DNA from: Gaeumannomyces sp. JS-464
Taxonomy: Eukaryota; Ascomycota; Sordariomycetes; Magnaporthales; Magnaporthaceae
Length of the DNA: 64,000 nt
Direction of reading: 5' to 3'
Assembly (NCBI GenBank): GCA_002197995.1
Contig: NGZR01000001.1
Span: forward strand, 4,340,001-4,404,000
Position numbers and translations under genes: made by a program. Below are positions 21,405 to 32,963 of this stretch, piece by piece (position 1 is the stretch's first letter; each line of letters begins with the position of its first letter). Under the pieces are notes generated by a model. The model saw only the letters and a list, made by a program, of their open reading frames with translations, ran no database searches and had not been told where the DNA came from.

Positions 21405-22806
21405 TCAGAGCCTGCATCTATTCACATGGGTGGAGAGTGCCCTCCTCATGTCCTCGTGATAGAGCCGAAACTCCAGCGCCTCATGGAAGCACAACCAGTC
21501 GCGCCGCCGCCCCACGAACCTGGGCTTGCACGCGGGCTTCAGCCACTGGGCCAGCTCCAGTGCGCCGTGCGGCTTTACGGTCCGAAGCCGTTTAAGCACG
21601 GCCCTGGAAACGGCGTCGTCGAATATGCTAACCCGGTCCTTGATCGCCGCCCGCTCCACAGCCCACCGCTTGAACTCCTTGAGGCGCGGCACGCGCCCAA
21701 ACATCTCCTCGCAAACCACCACCCAGGCCGGCTCGATATACCTCACGGGAGCGAAGGGCTCGTAAGGGGCCGGGGGCCGCAGGCCGACCGTCCTGAACAA
21801 GCACCGCGCGCTCCACAACGCCGTCGGGAGCAGCGACCGGGCCCAGGCTTGGACGACCTTGAACGGCCACTGCCGAGTGTGCGCCTCGATCTGGCAGCGG
21901 AGCGCCCATGGCCGCTGGTACAGACACACCCGCCGCAACTCCCTCCACCGCAGCCCCGCCCGCTCCGTATCGCCCAAAGAACCACAAACGCTGAGGCACG
22001 AAGGTAGGCCCGCGGGCGGGCGGTCGAACTCGACCGAGGCAAACATCCAAGCCTCGTGCTGGCAAACGGGGACGGCCAGGGCCTCCCAGATGGCAGGGTA
22101 TTCGCCCGGGAGCAGCCTCCTGCCGATCAGCTCAGTGGTCCACTTCCGGACCGTGCGGCGCTCGCTGTATTTGCGATAGGTCCAGAAGGAGGCTTGGCCG
22201 CTTCCGGTCCCAGCGGCGCTCTCGCTACGTGGGCGGCTCCCGGAACCGGACGACCAGATCCTCGCGGCCACAGAGGTTCTCGTCGAAGCTTGACAGAAAC
22301 TGGCAGACCTCGAACAGCTTGGCGCGAAGGACAAAGAACGAGACCATGGCGCTGTGCTTGTTGTGCTTGTCAGGGGCTTGGAATTCAAGCACAACCTTCC
22401 TGGGACGACAGAGGGCCACATTCCGCACCCACGCGTGACTGTGGTCGCTTGTGTTGAAGCTCCAGGACGGGCCAGCGACCGATGTGAGCTGGATTTCGAG
22501 CCTCTCGTGGCTGTCCATGGCGGGCGTTACCGTGATCCTCATCTCACTTAGCACCGGACGGTGCGTGCATGGGATGGGGCTGGTGCGCAGGCATTTGCAC
22601 CGGAAATAGCCGCCAGGGACGAGTCCCAAAACATCCTCGCGGAGAGCCCTGCACGTCTGCGTAAGACTGAGTATAGTAACGTGGGTTTTGAGCCGCAACT
22701 CTAGACCCTGGATTGCCTCCAGGATTATCTGCTGCCTTATTTCGCGGGGAAGCCGGAGCAGATAAAATGGCTTGTCCGCCTTGTTGCTTGACCACCAGGC
22801 AAACAT
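21405..22806 (-). CDS. F-box-like domain protein
   Basis: Hypothetical protein with an N-terminal F-box-like helix pair typical of lineage-expanded fungal families: FYLLRLPREIRQQIILEA at about residues 18-35, then SLTQTCRALREDVLGL. No substrate-binding repeats are recognised in the remainder, which is Arg/Trp-rich. The frame changes between FREPP and ERRTVRKW are best explained by a 64-bp intron at 22228-22165 (GTAGCG..ACAG); its length fits the frame exactly, giving 445 residues. The branch point is weak, so an indel remains possible. Start at 22806 (MFAWWSSNK). If the F-box is real, it would recruit targets to an SCF ubiquitin ligase, but this is inference. Confidence 0.6.
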
Positions 22807-23152
22807 TTTCGCTCAGTCTGATCACTTGTAGCTGGCTGGATTGTGGCTGAGAGAGGCGTATACACTGGCGAGGAAGGTGATGTCAAGGCGAATGCACATG
22901 CTACCAGTTTGATAAGTTCTTGTCTAGAGGGCACCCTTCGTTCCTATGTTGACGAATCTATCCATCGGAGAAGCTCGTAATTTCCAGGAGTAGTGGAGAT
23001 GATTTTAGCATTGCCGGGAGAGGTGAACTCTCTGCCTTGAGTTGACCGGCCTCCATCGGTGTCTTTTGGTGTCCTAATGAACTTTAGTGACGCCCCTAAA
23101 AGGATAAGGATATAGGACGCAAGTGCCTCGGTGCACCTCCGCACACCCGTTT
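22807..23152. other. Intergenic region
   Basis: 346 bp between two minus-strand genes. Nothing beyond the presumed promoter of the F-box-like gene and the 3' UTR of the upstream regulator is visible. Confidence 0.5.
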
Positions 23153-25641
23153 TCAGAGAACCACGAGTCTATCCGGCTCAATGTCTCCAAACCATGGAAA
23201 AAGGGGGAATTGAAGCTTCCTATTGCGTCCATTGAGATGACCGTGTAAACTGCCATCTTTCTCGGGCTCAAAACCGGCATCCTGTTCTATTCGAGCCTTG
23301 TCGCTCGGGCTAGAGATGTCGATTGGTCTTTGATATCGTTCGGGGGTTTCGTTCGCGTCGGCAGTGGTTCGCCAAGATGCAATGGGAGAAAAGGATTTAG
23401 GCCGCGCAGCCGCATAGTCTGTAGGCGCTATATTTCGAGTAATACTGCCGTGTGTGGTGGCCACGAACGACCCACTGCCGTGAGTCGGGGGAACGGCGTG
23501 GTTGGCTACCTCAGTCTCGAAACCGCCATCGCCACTGTCTTCGTCTTCAGAAACATTGGTCTGGTGTAGGAGGCTGTGAATGGCTAGCTTTTGGCGGGTG
23601 CGCTCAGCCCATGACATATGCTGCTCGGAATTCTTGGCTTTGGCTTTGGCGTCCGATGTCAGGCTTTCTTCCTTTTCCAATGCTTTTGAATCGTTGTCCA
23701 TGGCGCCCTCAAAACTCTCGCTATCACAGGAAATGGTTGGGGATGAATACGGAAGAGGTGATCCCTGCTTGGACACCAGTCTTTCGATATCGTCAATAAT
23801 GGGCCTGACTAAGGGAGATGAGGGAAACAGCCGCTTCAGGGCGGCCAAGGCGAGCTCCGCCTGCTTGATTGCGGCGTCAGGGGCTGCGTTTGCTTGATCG
23901 GTGGCACTGTGCCGGCGGGAGCTGCAAATTTCGAGCGTGAGACGGATGGCGTGGTACGCACAGAGCGCGGTGTCATATTCGAGAAGGGGTGGGGAGACGC
24001 TGAGCTGATACAGAGTCGATAGTGTCCCGGTTATCGCAATGGCATGTTCCAGACAAAGGCGCGCGGCACTGGACTTGTGGTGTTCATCAAGCTGAGCCAG
24101 AGCTGGAACCGGAGCGGCTTGCGAATAGCCGGCCAAGACTAGCCTGTGGAGATCGCAATGGCACTGATGCCATGAAAGATTGAATGCGATATGACGAGGA
24201 AGCCATGGGTCCTCGAGAAGTGCGGATATCCTAGAGGAAGTCAGAGCCGGTGGCATCGGCATCTGTGATGCAATATCTGCCAGCTGGTTGCTAAGCTCTT
24301 TTGTGCGACTAGCTAGCCTTGGGGGCTCAATGTCTAGGCTTGCGATCCTCCTGGTCAACCTCATGATTTCTCTCCGGACCGTCTCTAGTCTCACAAAGAG
24401 ACTGTATGCACCGAGATCCTCGGCCTCCGGCGCGCCTCGAGTGCCAGGAGAGGCTAGATGGGAGTCATTGAAGGCCCTCTCGTAGCTAGGAGGCTGTATG
24501 TTGATGTTGTCGAGAGGGAAAAGTTCGAACTCTGTCAGACCAAGAGAGAAATAGCGATCTATCAGTCTCAGTGACCACATCGTTCGCCTTTGTGTCTCCT
24601 GCCCAACAAAGTCTAGCTTGGGTCTTTCGTGATTCAAGCCGATGATAATGGCTGCCCGTGACGCGAGAGATGAAAACATAAATGCTTTCTGGAAGCTTCC
24701 AGTCTCCATGAGGTAGTTGATGACCAACAGGAGGGCCTGGAGGCGTGGCAGGGAGGGAGCCTCGAGATGTTGCCAGATGAGCTGCTCTGCCATGCGTGCC
24801 CATATGCCGCTATCCTCGCGCCGGGTTCGTAGTCCATGATTCGAGTGGAGCGTAGCGATGCCACAGATGGCAAAGGCGAGAGCCCTGTCTAACCGCCCCT
24901 GCTTGGCGTGCTCTTTCGTCGAGGCTGGGTGCAAAAATGAAAAGCAGAGAAGGGTAGCTTGCGGGCGAAAGAAGCGGTCAACCAGATGAGGAATGTGCTG
25001 GTTCAGAAGAGGGAAGTCACTATGGACGGGAAAGAACGGTAAGCTACTGCCAGCTCATATAAAAAGAGGGCCTGAGAATTGGAATGCTGAACGAACTTCT
25101 CGATAGGGGAGTCCGGCACGTGGCTTTCAACGCCGTCAGAGGGCAAAGCCGAGGCAGACGCCGAGACATGGACACTTGGTCTCCTAGCAGAAACAATACC
25201 GATTGTTTGCGCAGACCCTGGGGCAGTTTGTCTTTTGGGGGTAGGGTACTGGCAGGCTATGCCACGGCGTTCACAGGTGGTGCAATGCGGAAGAGTCCCG
25301 GAGCAGCGGACTTTCATTTTCCTGCAGGCGGTGCAAGCCCTGCTCCCGCGCCGGCGCTTAGGGCGGAGCTGGACGACAAGCTCCTCTGTCGAGTCCTCCA
25401 GGAGATCCAGGTCGGTGGTGCTCGTTGCTGCCAGGGAGCAGGTGAAGTTAAGGCGGAGGCAGTTGCCACAGCCGTCTTGGCGGCCGTCGCAGCGGACCTA
25501 GAGACAGCGTCAGTCGACACGCAACCACAAAGAGAAAGAGGGCAGCCGGAACGGGCCAACCTTGCGCAAACGGCATTGTCGACATGTTGTCTTTGTAGTC
25601 CCTGAGGACGGGAAGCATGTAGTGTATGGATCCAGGTCCAT
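23153..25641 (-). CDS. Zn2Cys6 transcription factor with two tandem zinc clusters
   Basis: Nuclear fungal transcription factor. The exon model is 25641-25561, 25497-25048 and 24997-23153, all phase 0, giving 791 residues with no frame break. Intron 1 (63 bp, GTTGGC donor, CTGAC branch) joins TCRQCRLRK to VRCDGRQDGCGNC. The first binuclear cluster uses Cys20, 23, 30, 37, 40 and 47. A second complete cluster uses Cys82, 85, 92, 99, 102 and 109 (ACTACRKMKVRC..CTTC..C). A basic KRRRGSR patch lies just before the second. Intron 2 is a 50-bp candidate (25047-24998). The C-terminal part (about residues 178-450) has fungal-TF middle-homology features: RALAFAICGIATLHSN, RRTMWSLRLIDRYFSLGL. Targets unknown. 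The unusual point is the tandem DNA-binding domain. Confidence 0.85.
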
Positions 25642-26738
25642 TTTTGTTTGGTCGTTGGCTGTACGGAGAGATACGGCCAGGTCCGGTGGGTGCCTGTATT
25701 ATTAGATTGGCTCGGGAAGACCAGCGCCTTCTCTTGCGGCTGGAGATAAGAGATGATAACGAGAAGGTTACCAGAAACTCTACAGGCCGAGACGCTCAAG
25801 AGACAAAGCAAAACAAGGAGAAGAAGTCGAGGCAAGTCTACGCCGTCTCTGCGAAGAATATAGTCAAGCCGCTATTGCTGCTCTTGCTGCTGACCACGCT
25901 GCCAACCAGACAGACAAAAAGCGAGGGGACGGGCCCATCTCGACGATGCGCAAGCCAGGACACACGCCGGCCACTGAAGGCGGGCAGGCCATGGCCGGGG
26001 GCAATGATAGGACTCATGCTGCAATAAGAGTGTGGATGGTGTGCTCGCGCAACATCAGACCCCCACCGCCCCTCGGCACGCGAGTCCAGGCTTGTCTGAC
26101 GTGCTGCGTTGGCCAATCCAGGGGGCCCTGGCGCGGGACTGGCAGGGCCAACGTCGTTATCATTGCCCGTCTGCACTTGGTCCATCGCCCGCGGGGGGTC
26201 CTTCGGCTGCCGGCGCAGACCCGAACATCAATTGTGATGGCGACTGGGGTATTCTCTCGGTCCTGCAAGATAGCGGAAGCGTTGTGTTCAGGAAGGCGAG
26301 CCAATCAGTGGCGAGAACGAAAGGAGCTAAAATGGATGCGCCAGACGATTGTGACGCATGAGCCCTCGATTGTCGGATTTGGCGCGCCCAGTCCGAGTCT
26401 TGTGTCCTTTTCCTCCATCCTCGGTCTGCTTCGGGGTCTTCTTATCTCGACCGACCGTGGGCTGGCAAGCCTGGGCCCCGCGATAGGGATGGATGGTGAC
26501 GCGACCACCTATGGACGGGAACAGCGAGCGTGGCAGATAGGAGAGCGCTAAGCTTTGACTCAGGTTAGTGCCCGGACACCGCTCGTCCAATCCGGGCAGC
26601 CGCTGCAGATCTCAATACGCCCATTTGAGTAATAGCCACCAATCCCATTGGATTTGATGGATAGCACCTGCCCCTAGGGTCCGGAGCTAAGCCAAGGTGA
26701 GTACAAGCAGCACCACCCACCCCGCGGCAGGCGATAAT
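25642..26738. other. Intergenic region
   Basis: 1.1 kb upstream of the tandem-cluster regulator and downstream of the SDR gene, so mainly a promoter plus a 3' UTR. A 201-codon plus frame (25946-26551) has no domain and competes with equally long minus frames. I see no supported gene. Confidence 0.5.
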
Positions 26739-27779
26739 TCAATCCGACCCATGTCCCTCCAGCTCCTTTTCGGTCCAGTCCCAAAGCATTTTGCCCAGCT
26801 CTGGGCTCCTGCTCAACTGGCTCCGATCCCTTCCAACTATCGTGCCAACGGGAGCGTAATACTCGCCATTGACCAAGTCGGACTTTGCCGTCGTTGCCGC
26901 CCAGATCTGCGTCCTGGCCCCGACCGCGACCGTGGTCCCGAGAACTGACGCATAAATGTGCAGCAGGCCAATCACCATACCGGCGCCGTTGGTCTCGAAG
27001 ATGTCCGTCTCCACGATGCCCCGGTACACCGAAACAGACGTGAGCTGCGGGTACCGCCGCGCAATCTCGGCCGCGTACACGAGGTTTGCCATCTTGCTCT
27101 GCCCGTACCGCTGCACCGGGTAGAGGGCGGCTCCATCGCCCTTGAGCGTCTCCCACGCGATCCCGCCCCGCACAGGCACATGGTGCGCGATCGAGCATAG
27201 GCTGATGACCCGCACGTCGCCATCGCTCCCGGGCTGCCTGGTCGTTTCGAGCAGCCGCGGCAGCAGCAGCTTGAAGAGCAGCGCGTGGCCCATGTGGTTG
27301 ACTCCCCACCGCATCTCGTAACCTTCCGCCGTCGTCGACGCTGGCCCGCCAAGCACCCCGGCGTTGAGCATGAGTATGTCGATCCGGCCTGTTGACGCCA
27401 GGAGTGTCTGCGCTGCTCTTTTGATGAGTCGAACGAGCCGAGGTCCATCTCTAGGAACCTCACCAGCGGTTTACTACCCGCCGCTCCTGCCAACTTCTGT
27501 ATCTCCGCCACAGCCTCCTCACCCTTGACTTTGTTGCGCGATGCTATCCACTGAGGCCCGCATGTGTTTTCTCGCGTTAGCCGTCTCTCCGGGGTGAAGA
27601 CAAGAGTAGTTCATCGAAGTAGAGATGCCACGTACAATCTCGGCAGGGTCTTTCTTGGCCAGCTCTATCGCGCTTTGCCTGCCAAGACCCACGTTTCCCC
27701 CAGTAATGACGACTACCTTCTCTGCCAGGGATGATAGTGTCCCCTTGTCGAGGTTGGTCGAAGACTCCCTGGCATCCAT
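26739..27779 (-). CDS. Short-chain dehydrogenase/reductase (retinol dehydrogenase-like)
   Basis: NAD(P)-dependent SDR. Exons 27779-27636 and 27550-26739 with an 85-bp intron (GTACGT..TCAG). Cofactor motif TGGNVGLG at residues 26-33, ASRNKVKGEEAV after the splice, LNAGV in the NAG position, the ISLCS active-site serine strand and the catalytic YGQSK. These match the classical/retinol-dehydrogenase-like group acting on hydrophobic alcohols or ketones. One base is missing at about 27421-27431 (DLGSFDS then IKRAAQTLL in the next frame). With it allowed the protein is 318 residues, a normal length. It neighbours an aldo-keto reductase on the same strand, about 0.8 kb away. Substrate cannot be read from sequence. 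Confidence 0.87.
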
Positions 27780-28607
27780 GATTACTTGATGGTTACTGGT
27801 GATTACTCCTTAGGTTAGCGCGTTGATGAAGAGAAAAGGACACACGCCCGAATCTTGATATCCGTGGTCTAACTCCAGTATTATTATATTATGGATGGAC
27901 TGAAGTGTCCATGTGGTACCCGTCAGCTGAACTAGTGCCTTGGCTACCTAGGTCCCTCTTACGCCAGCGACAGCCTTACTACTTTCGGTTGTTGGCGAAC
28001 GCCTGCTCTCGCTTGCTTCAAACGGTTGGGGGCTTTCTATATATAGCAACACCTCGCTCAGGGTCTTCGACACACCTGGTCCTATTTGCCCAGTACTTAC
28101 TCACGGCACATAGAGGAGGGCGCCAGGTTGGGCACCTAGGTACCTAGGTAGGCACCTAGATGGCGGAAGAACCATTGGATTGAGGGTCAAAACCACATGC
28201 CAGATAATGTACCTGGCATCTCTACAAACAGCGAAGCCTCGGTGATACCCCGGCTGGGCGTGCTTCCAAGCCCCGCTTTGAAGTTTAAGCGGGGTGAAAA
28301 AGGGGGGCGAAGGTCTACGTTGCACTCAACGGCCACGCTGATCAAGAAGCCAAGAAGCCCGCTGACAGCTGAAGGTTTCTCCATACACCCACACAGATCA
28401 CCGAACGATACAGCTCCCCTCCAAGCAATGCTCAACTAGTTCATGTATCCAGACTTGAATTTCAGCAGACTCCGATTTGTATAGTTGATAGCCTAACCAC
28501 CAACGAACGCTCAGGGGGAAAAAAAGGGGAAGAAAAATGAGCCATCCATGAGCCTTCAACCAAGGCTCGGCACGCACATGAAAACGCTGATGCAACATTT
28601 GTTTGGG
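27780..28607. other. Intergenic region
   Basis: 828 bp between two minus-strand reductase genes. Apart from the short CTAGGTA repeat listed separately, I see no gene or RNA. Confidence 0.5.
28134..28159. repeat. Short palindromic CCTAGGTA repeat
   Basis: Two overlapping copies of the palindrome TACCTAGGTA-like unit, with a third partial ACCTAG copy alongside. Related TACCTAGGT sequence also occurs at about 27945. Such motifs recur in the intergenic DNA of this fungal group; function unknown. Confidence 0.55.
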
Positions 28608-29615
28608 TTACACAGAAATCGATGCCTTCGCTACCTCCGCCTCCGCCTCCTCGGGCCAGAGGTCGAGGCCAAACGTGTCCTTCATGTTGACGAACCTGGT
28701 CGGCTTGCGGCCCCGCGCGACCTTCCAGACGTCCTCGTAGTCGGCGTCGGAGAGCGCGGGCACCTCGAGGTTGGACGCGATGCGGGCCGGGGTGCTGCTC
28801 TTGGGCAGCACGGCGTAGCCGCGGCGGACGCCCCAGCCCAGCAGGACCTGGGCGAGCGACAGGCCGCTGCGGCGCGCGATTTCGTTGAGGCGCGCGTCGT
28901 CGCGCACGCGCTCGCCCGTGTGCGGCACCTGGTCCTGCGACCCGAGCGGCGAGTAGGCCTCGGGCAGGACGCCGTTGTCGAGGCAAAAGGCCACGAGCTC
29001 CTCGTTGGGCAGGAACGGGTGGATCTCGACCTGGTTGACGGCCGGCCGGATCTCGGCCACGTCCAGCAGCCGCCGCAGGCCCGCGACGGTCCAGTTGGAC
29101 ACGCCAATGGCGCGCGTCCTGCCGCTGCGCTGCAGCCGCTCCATGGCCCGCCACGTCGGCTCCGGGTCCTCGGTCAGGGCCCGGTCGATGACGTACTTGC
29201 CGTCCGGGCCGAGCCGCGGCTGCATGTGCTCGTCGCGCTCGGCCGCGATGGGCCAGTGGACCAGGAACAGGTCGACGTAGTCGAGCCCCAGGGCGTCAAG
29301 CGAGTTCTGCAGCGACCAGGCCACGTCCTCGGGCGCGTGCAGGTGGTTCCAGACCTTGGTGCACACGAAGAGGTCGGAGCGCGACACCGACGTGTTTTCG
29401 GCGAGGAAGTCGCGGATCGCTCTCCCGATCTCGGCCTCGTTCTTGTAGTACCATGCGCAGTCGAGGTGCCTGTACCCGGCCTCGAGCGCTGCCTTGGTGG
29501 CCTTGTAAGAGCCGTCGGGCGTCGATTCTGACGCCGCAAAGGTCCCGAACCCCACGGCGGGGATCTCGACGCCGTTGTTCAGCCTGAACGTCTTGTTGGA
29601 CAAAGAAGCCGACAT
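28608..29615 (-). CDS. Aldo-keto reductase
   Basis: NADPH-dependent aldo-keto reductase, cytosolic, reducing aldehydes or ketones to alcohols. Single exon, 335 residues, no frame break. Fold markers are all present: VGFGTF near residue 21, YRHLDCAWYYKNEAEIG, VCTKVWN, LFLVHWP, GVSNW, QVEIHPFLP and YSPLGS, then VLPKSSTPARIASN for the cofactor phosphate. The catalytic tetrad reads Asp52, Tyr57, Lys87 and His120. Start MSASLSNKTF at 29615 fits the usual family start. It lies next to an SDR on the same strand; common use is possible but not shown. Exact substrate (for example aldose, glycerol or xylose type) is not decidable. Confidence 0.92.
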   Translation of the reverse strand: MSASLSNKTFRLNNGVEIPAVGFGTFAASESTPDGSYKATKAALEAGYRHLDCAWYYKNEAEIGRAIRDFLAENTSVSRSDLFVCTKVWNHLHAPEDVAWSLQNSLDALGLDYVDLFLVHWPIAAERDEHMQPRLGPDGKYVIDRALTEDPEPTWRAMERLQRSGRTRAIGVSNWTVAGLRRLLDVAEIRPAVNQVEIHPFLPNEELVAFCLDNGVLPEAYSPLGSQDQVPHTGERVRDDARLNEIARRSGLSLAQVLLGWGVRRGYAVLPKSSTPARIASNLEVPALSDADYEDVWKVARGRKPTRFVNMKDTFGLDLWPEEAEAEVAKASISV

Positions 29616-31321
29616 GGTGCAGTTTTCTTGATGGGCTTTGGTGTCTTGTGCTTCTCTATTTTAAGAGGATATCTTGAGTGAGTTGTTGTTTGCTAGTGCT
29701 GATGAAGGGAACAGCCAAGCGGTACTTTCGTGCGCCGAGAAAAAGAATGGAGCAAGAGAGACCAATATCATTAATTTTGACCTACACAGGCGGAAGATGG
29801 CCAGACAGAACCAATGTGCCCAACATGTTAAGGGAAAAAAAAAAAAATCACAGCATGATACCGGGCGTCCCTGACATCATGGTCGCAAAATCCTTTGCAC
29901 ATTTTTCAGGGTCTTCATCGACCACCCTAGAGGGCTCCTCAGGACTCGCCGCTCCACGGCGACTGGAGAATTCTATGGAGGCCAATGATGCGATCATGGA
30001 GTGGAGAAGCACTGTGCCAACTTGCCGTGGCGACGAGAGCTTTTCGGCCAGGCTGACTCGGATAGCACCGAGCCAAGGCCGCAGTACGAAGGTGATCGGG
30101 CCGTTGTACAGGAAGCGGCTTGGTGACTGAAAGAAGAAAAAAGAAGATACATAATAGATAAGAAAAAAGAAAAGAAAAAAACTGGAAACCTAGATGTCGA
30201 GGCTGATATCCACGCGGAGGGGGGCCGTCGCGGTTCGGATGATGTCATGGTGCTATAGGTGTTTGACATAAACACAGTACGGAGCATAATGCCCGCTATC
30301 TCGTGGTTTTATGGGGCCGCTGAACAGTGCAAGCCCGTCGGGCCGGGGTCCCGCGAAACGCGGCACTTAGCCAGGGCGCTCTGGCGCTGTGCAAATAGGG
30401 CTGCGTGGCCGGCGCACGCCAGCCCACATGTCGCTGGCCCGCGGTGGACCCGGAGCCGCACAGGCGGGCCCGGTTGGGGTGGGCTGCAGCGAGGATGCGC
30501 GCAGCCCGGGCTGCGTCGACTTACATACACGGAGCGTTGGCACCGTCCTGCTGCAGGGAGTCAAGGGGCTTCTCGGCAGTCAAGTCGGGGCCCTGTTTGG
30601 CGGCTTGGAAGCTTGCCGCTTGGTCGGTGGAGCCCGCTCCGCCAGGCGACAACAACACGGGCCGGCTGGGAAGGTGACGTGGGCTGCTGAGTGGACGGCA
30701 AAGGTCCTGGTGTCGGCCCGGTGTCTTGCATGCCGGGAAATCAGTTTCAAGAGCACCCGCAACTTTCTCGCCGCCCCAGTCTTTTGTATGGGAACTCGGT
30801 GACGGTGTGGCATCGTTGAGCCGATGACGCCGGGCCCGGCACCTGGAGACCCCGAGTCAATAGCAAGGATGAACTTCTTTTTTAACTGGAGAGACAGACG
30901 ATAAGGGAGAACGAACGAAGCTGCTGGTGCATGTGAGAAACCACAGTGCCGCAACATCCGGCGACACCGAGGTGAGCGGAGCAGCCGGTGGAGGATAGCG
31001 GAGAGAGAGACACGTAAGGGAAGATAGCTTACCCAGGAGAAGTTTGGTTATTGGGGGCCCTGACGTTAGGCAGCCTTTGATGAGGGGCAGGTACGGCTTG
31101 CGGTCGTGTATATGTAGAATGCCGCGGTCGCCCCTTGGACCGTCTTGGGAAGTTCGCTGCCTTGTCTCCTTTCTTCTTCATCTTATTAGTGGCCGAAGAG
31201 AAAGTAAGGATAGGGAAAAATAGCTAAATCATCGAGACTAGCTTTCATCACCATACCAAGTCCCCCCCGTTTTCTTTTTACTTGCTCTTTCTCTTTCATC
31301 TTGCTGCAATTCTCGCCCATC
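29616..31321. other. Large intergenic region with divergent promoters
   Basis: 1.7 kb between the divergent aldo-keto reductase and HAD phosphatase genes. It contains A-runs (about 29835-29846 and 30125-30180) and a GC-rich block (30350-30720). Overlapping frames in all phases over the GC-rich block have no domain. No RNA gene recognised. Confidence 0.5.
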
Positions 31322-32963
31322 ATGCCCATGTTCACAGAGGAAGACCTTGGTGTGCAGTCAGTTCCCGCCAGCCCTGCTACCAAGAGGCCAGGAAGCCGGC
31401 GAGTGCCCAACGGCGCCGAGGCCATGTCGCCAGGCTCGACTCTCCCCATCCCAGGCCGGGACTCCATCTCCCACCCCAACGGAGACGGCGAGCCGATCGA
31501 GGTGCCCGCGTCGCGCCCGTCCGTGTCCGAGGTTGACAAGTACATGCACAACCTGTCCATGTCGCCCTCGATGAGGGACAGGCGCGGATCGCGCAACTCG
31601 TTCGGCACCTCGCTCCCGATCCCGCGCGTGCACCGCCAGTCGCGCCTGTCGTCGGTCCACCACCCCAGCGCCGACGAGGACGGCAGTGACAGGCCCGCGC
31701 GTCCCGGGATGCCGGCGCTGCAGTCGTCGCGCGCCATCATCACGTCGCAGATCCAGACCGTGGCCGCGGCCAAGGTGAAGAAGGCCAAGAACATGGCCTT
31801 CGCCTTCGACATTGACGGCGTGCTCGTCCACGGCGACAGGCTGATCCCCGAGGCCCGCCGTGTTCTCCAGATCCTCAACGGCGACAACGAGCTCGGCCTG
31901 CCCATCCCCCACATCTTCCTGACCAACGGGTCCGGCAAGCCCGAGCAGGCCCGTTGCGACCAGTTAAGCAAGATCCTCGGCAGCAAGGTCGACACGGCCC
32001 AGTTCATCCAGAGCCACACGCCCATGTCGGCCCTGGCCGCGTACTACAACACCGTCCTGGTCGTAGGCGGCGAGGGGACCAAGTGCCGCGACGTGGCCGA
32101 GCTGTACGGCTTCAAGGACATCGTCGTGCCCAACGACATTGTCGCGTGGGACCCGACCAGCGCGCCCTACCGCGTCTTCACCGAGGAGGAGCGCAAGGCC
32201 GCCCACCCCAGGGACTTCACCAAGACCAACATCGACGCCATCCTTGTTTTCTCCGACTCGCGCGACTATGCCACCGACATGCAGATCATTGTCGATCTTT
32301 TGCGCGCCGAGAACGGCAGGCTCGGCACCGTGTGCAAGGACGACCCCATTTCCCACCGCATCCCCATCTACTTCTCCCAGGGCGATCTGCTCTGCCCAAC
32401 GGAGCACCCGATTCCGCGGATGAGCCAGGGCGCCTTCCGGATCGGTCTCGAGGCCATGTACAAGGCTCTGGTAAGATATTGCTTTGCGTGCCCCTTTTTT
32501 CCGTCCTGCTTTGTTCCGAGTTGAAAACGGTTTGGCTGACGTTCGGGAACTACCATCACAGACCGGAGTCGACCTGGAGCGCACGGTGTACGGCAAGCCA
32601 GAGCTTGCGACGTACAAGTACGCGGACGAGGTCCTGACCGAGTGGATGGGCGAGCTGTACGGTTCGCCTAGCGAGGAGAGGCTGCCCGAGAACATCTACA
32701 TGATCGGTGACAACCCGGCCAGCGACATCGTGGGAGGCAACATGTACGGATGGAACACGTGCCTCGTCCGCACTGGCGTGTTCCAGGGCGGTGACAACGA
32801 CGAGGAGAACCCGGCCAACTTTGGTGTCTTCCCCAACGTGCTCGAGGCCGTCCAGGCCGCGCTAAGGAAGGAGCTCGGCGACGATTTCGTCATGAAGTTC
32901 GACGAGCACAGCGTCAACCCCGTCCTCAAAGGCACGGTGGATTGTGCGGCAGTCGAGATTTAA
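31322..32963 (+). CDS. HAD-superfamily phosphatase, class IIA (CECR5 / yeast YKR070W-like)
   Basis: Predicted HAD hydrolase of the TIGR01456/CECR5-like group, for which a mitochondrial location and unknown substrate are typical. Exons 31322-32470 and 32562-32963 with a 91-bp intron (GTAAGA..ACAG); 516 residues, frame intact. Motif I is FDIDGVLVHG with nucleophile Asp163 and general acid Asp165. IFLTNGSGKPE is motif II, and IGDNPASDIVGGN near the C-terminus is motif IV. The cap region lies between. The first ~150 residues are Ser/Pro/Arg-rich, low-complexity and probably disordered, longer than in yeast relatives. An ATG seven codons upstream (31301) is possible. Start 31322 is followed by MFTEEDLG. 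Confidence 0.88.

Noticed and set aside
22165..22228. Frameshift in the F-box-like gene
   Set aside because: A 64-bp GT..AG intron explains the change of frame, so it is not counted among the base-loss sites.
25946..26551. 201-codon plus frame
   Set aside because: No similarity to any family; competing minus-strand frames of similar quality.
28548..29531. 327-codon plus frame opposite the aldo-keto reductase
   Set aside because: Antisense shadow: the aldo-keto reductase on the minus strand has a full catalytic tetrad, whereas this frame has none.
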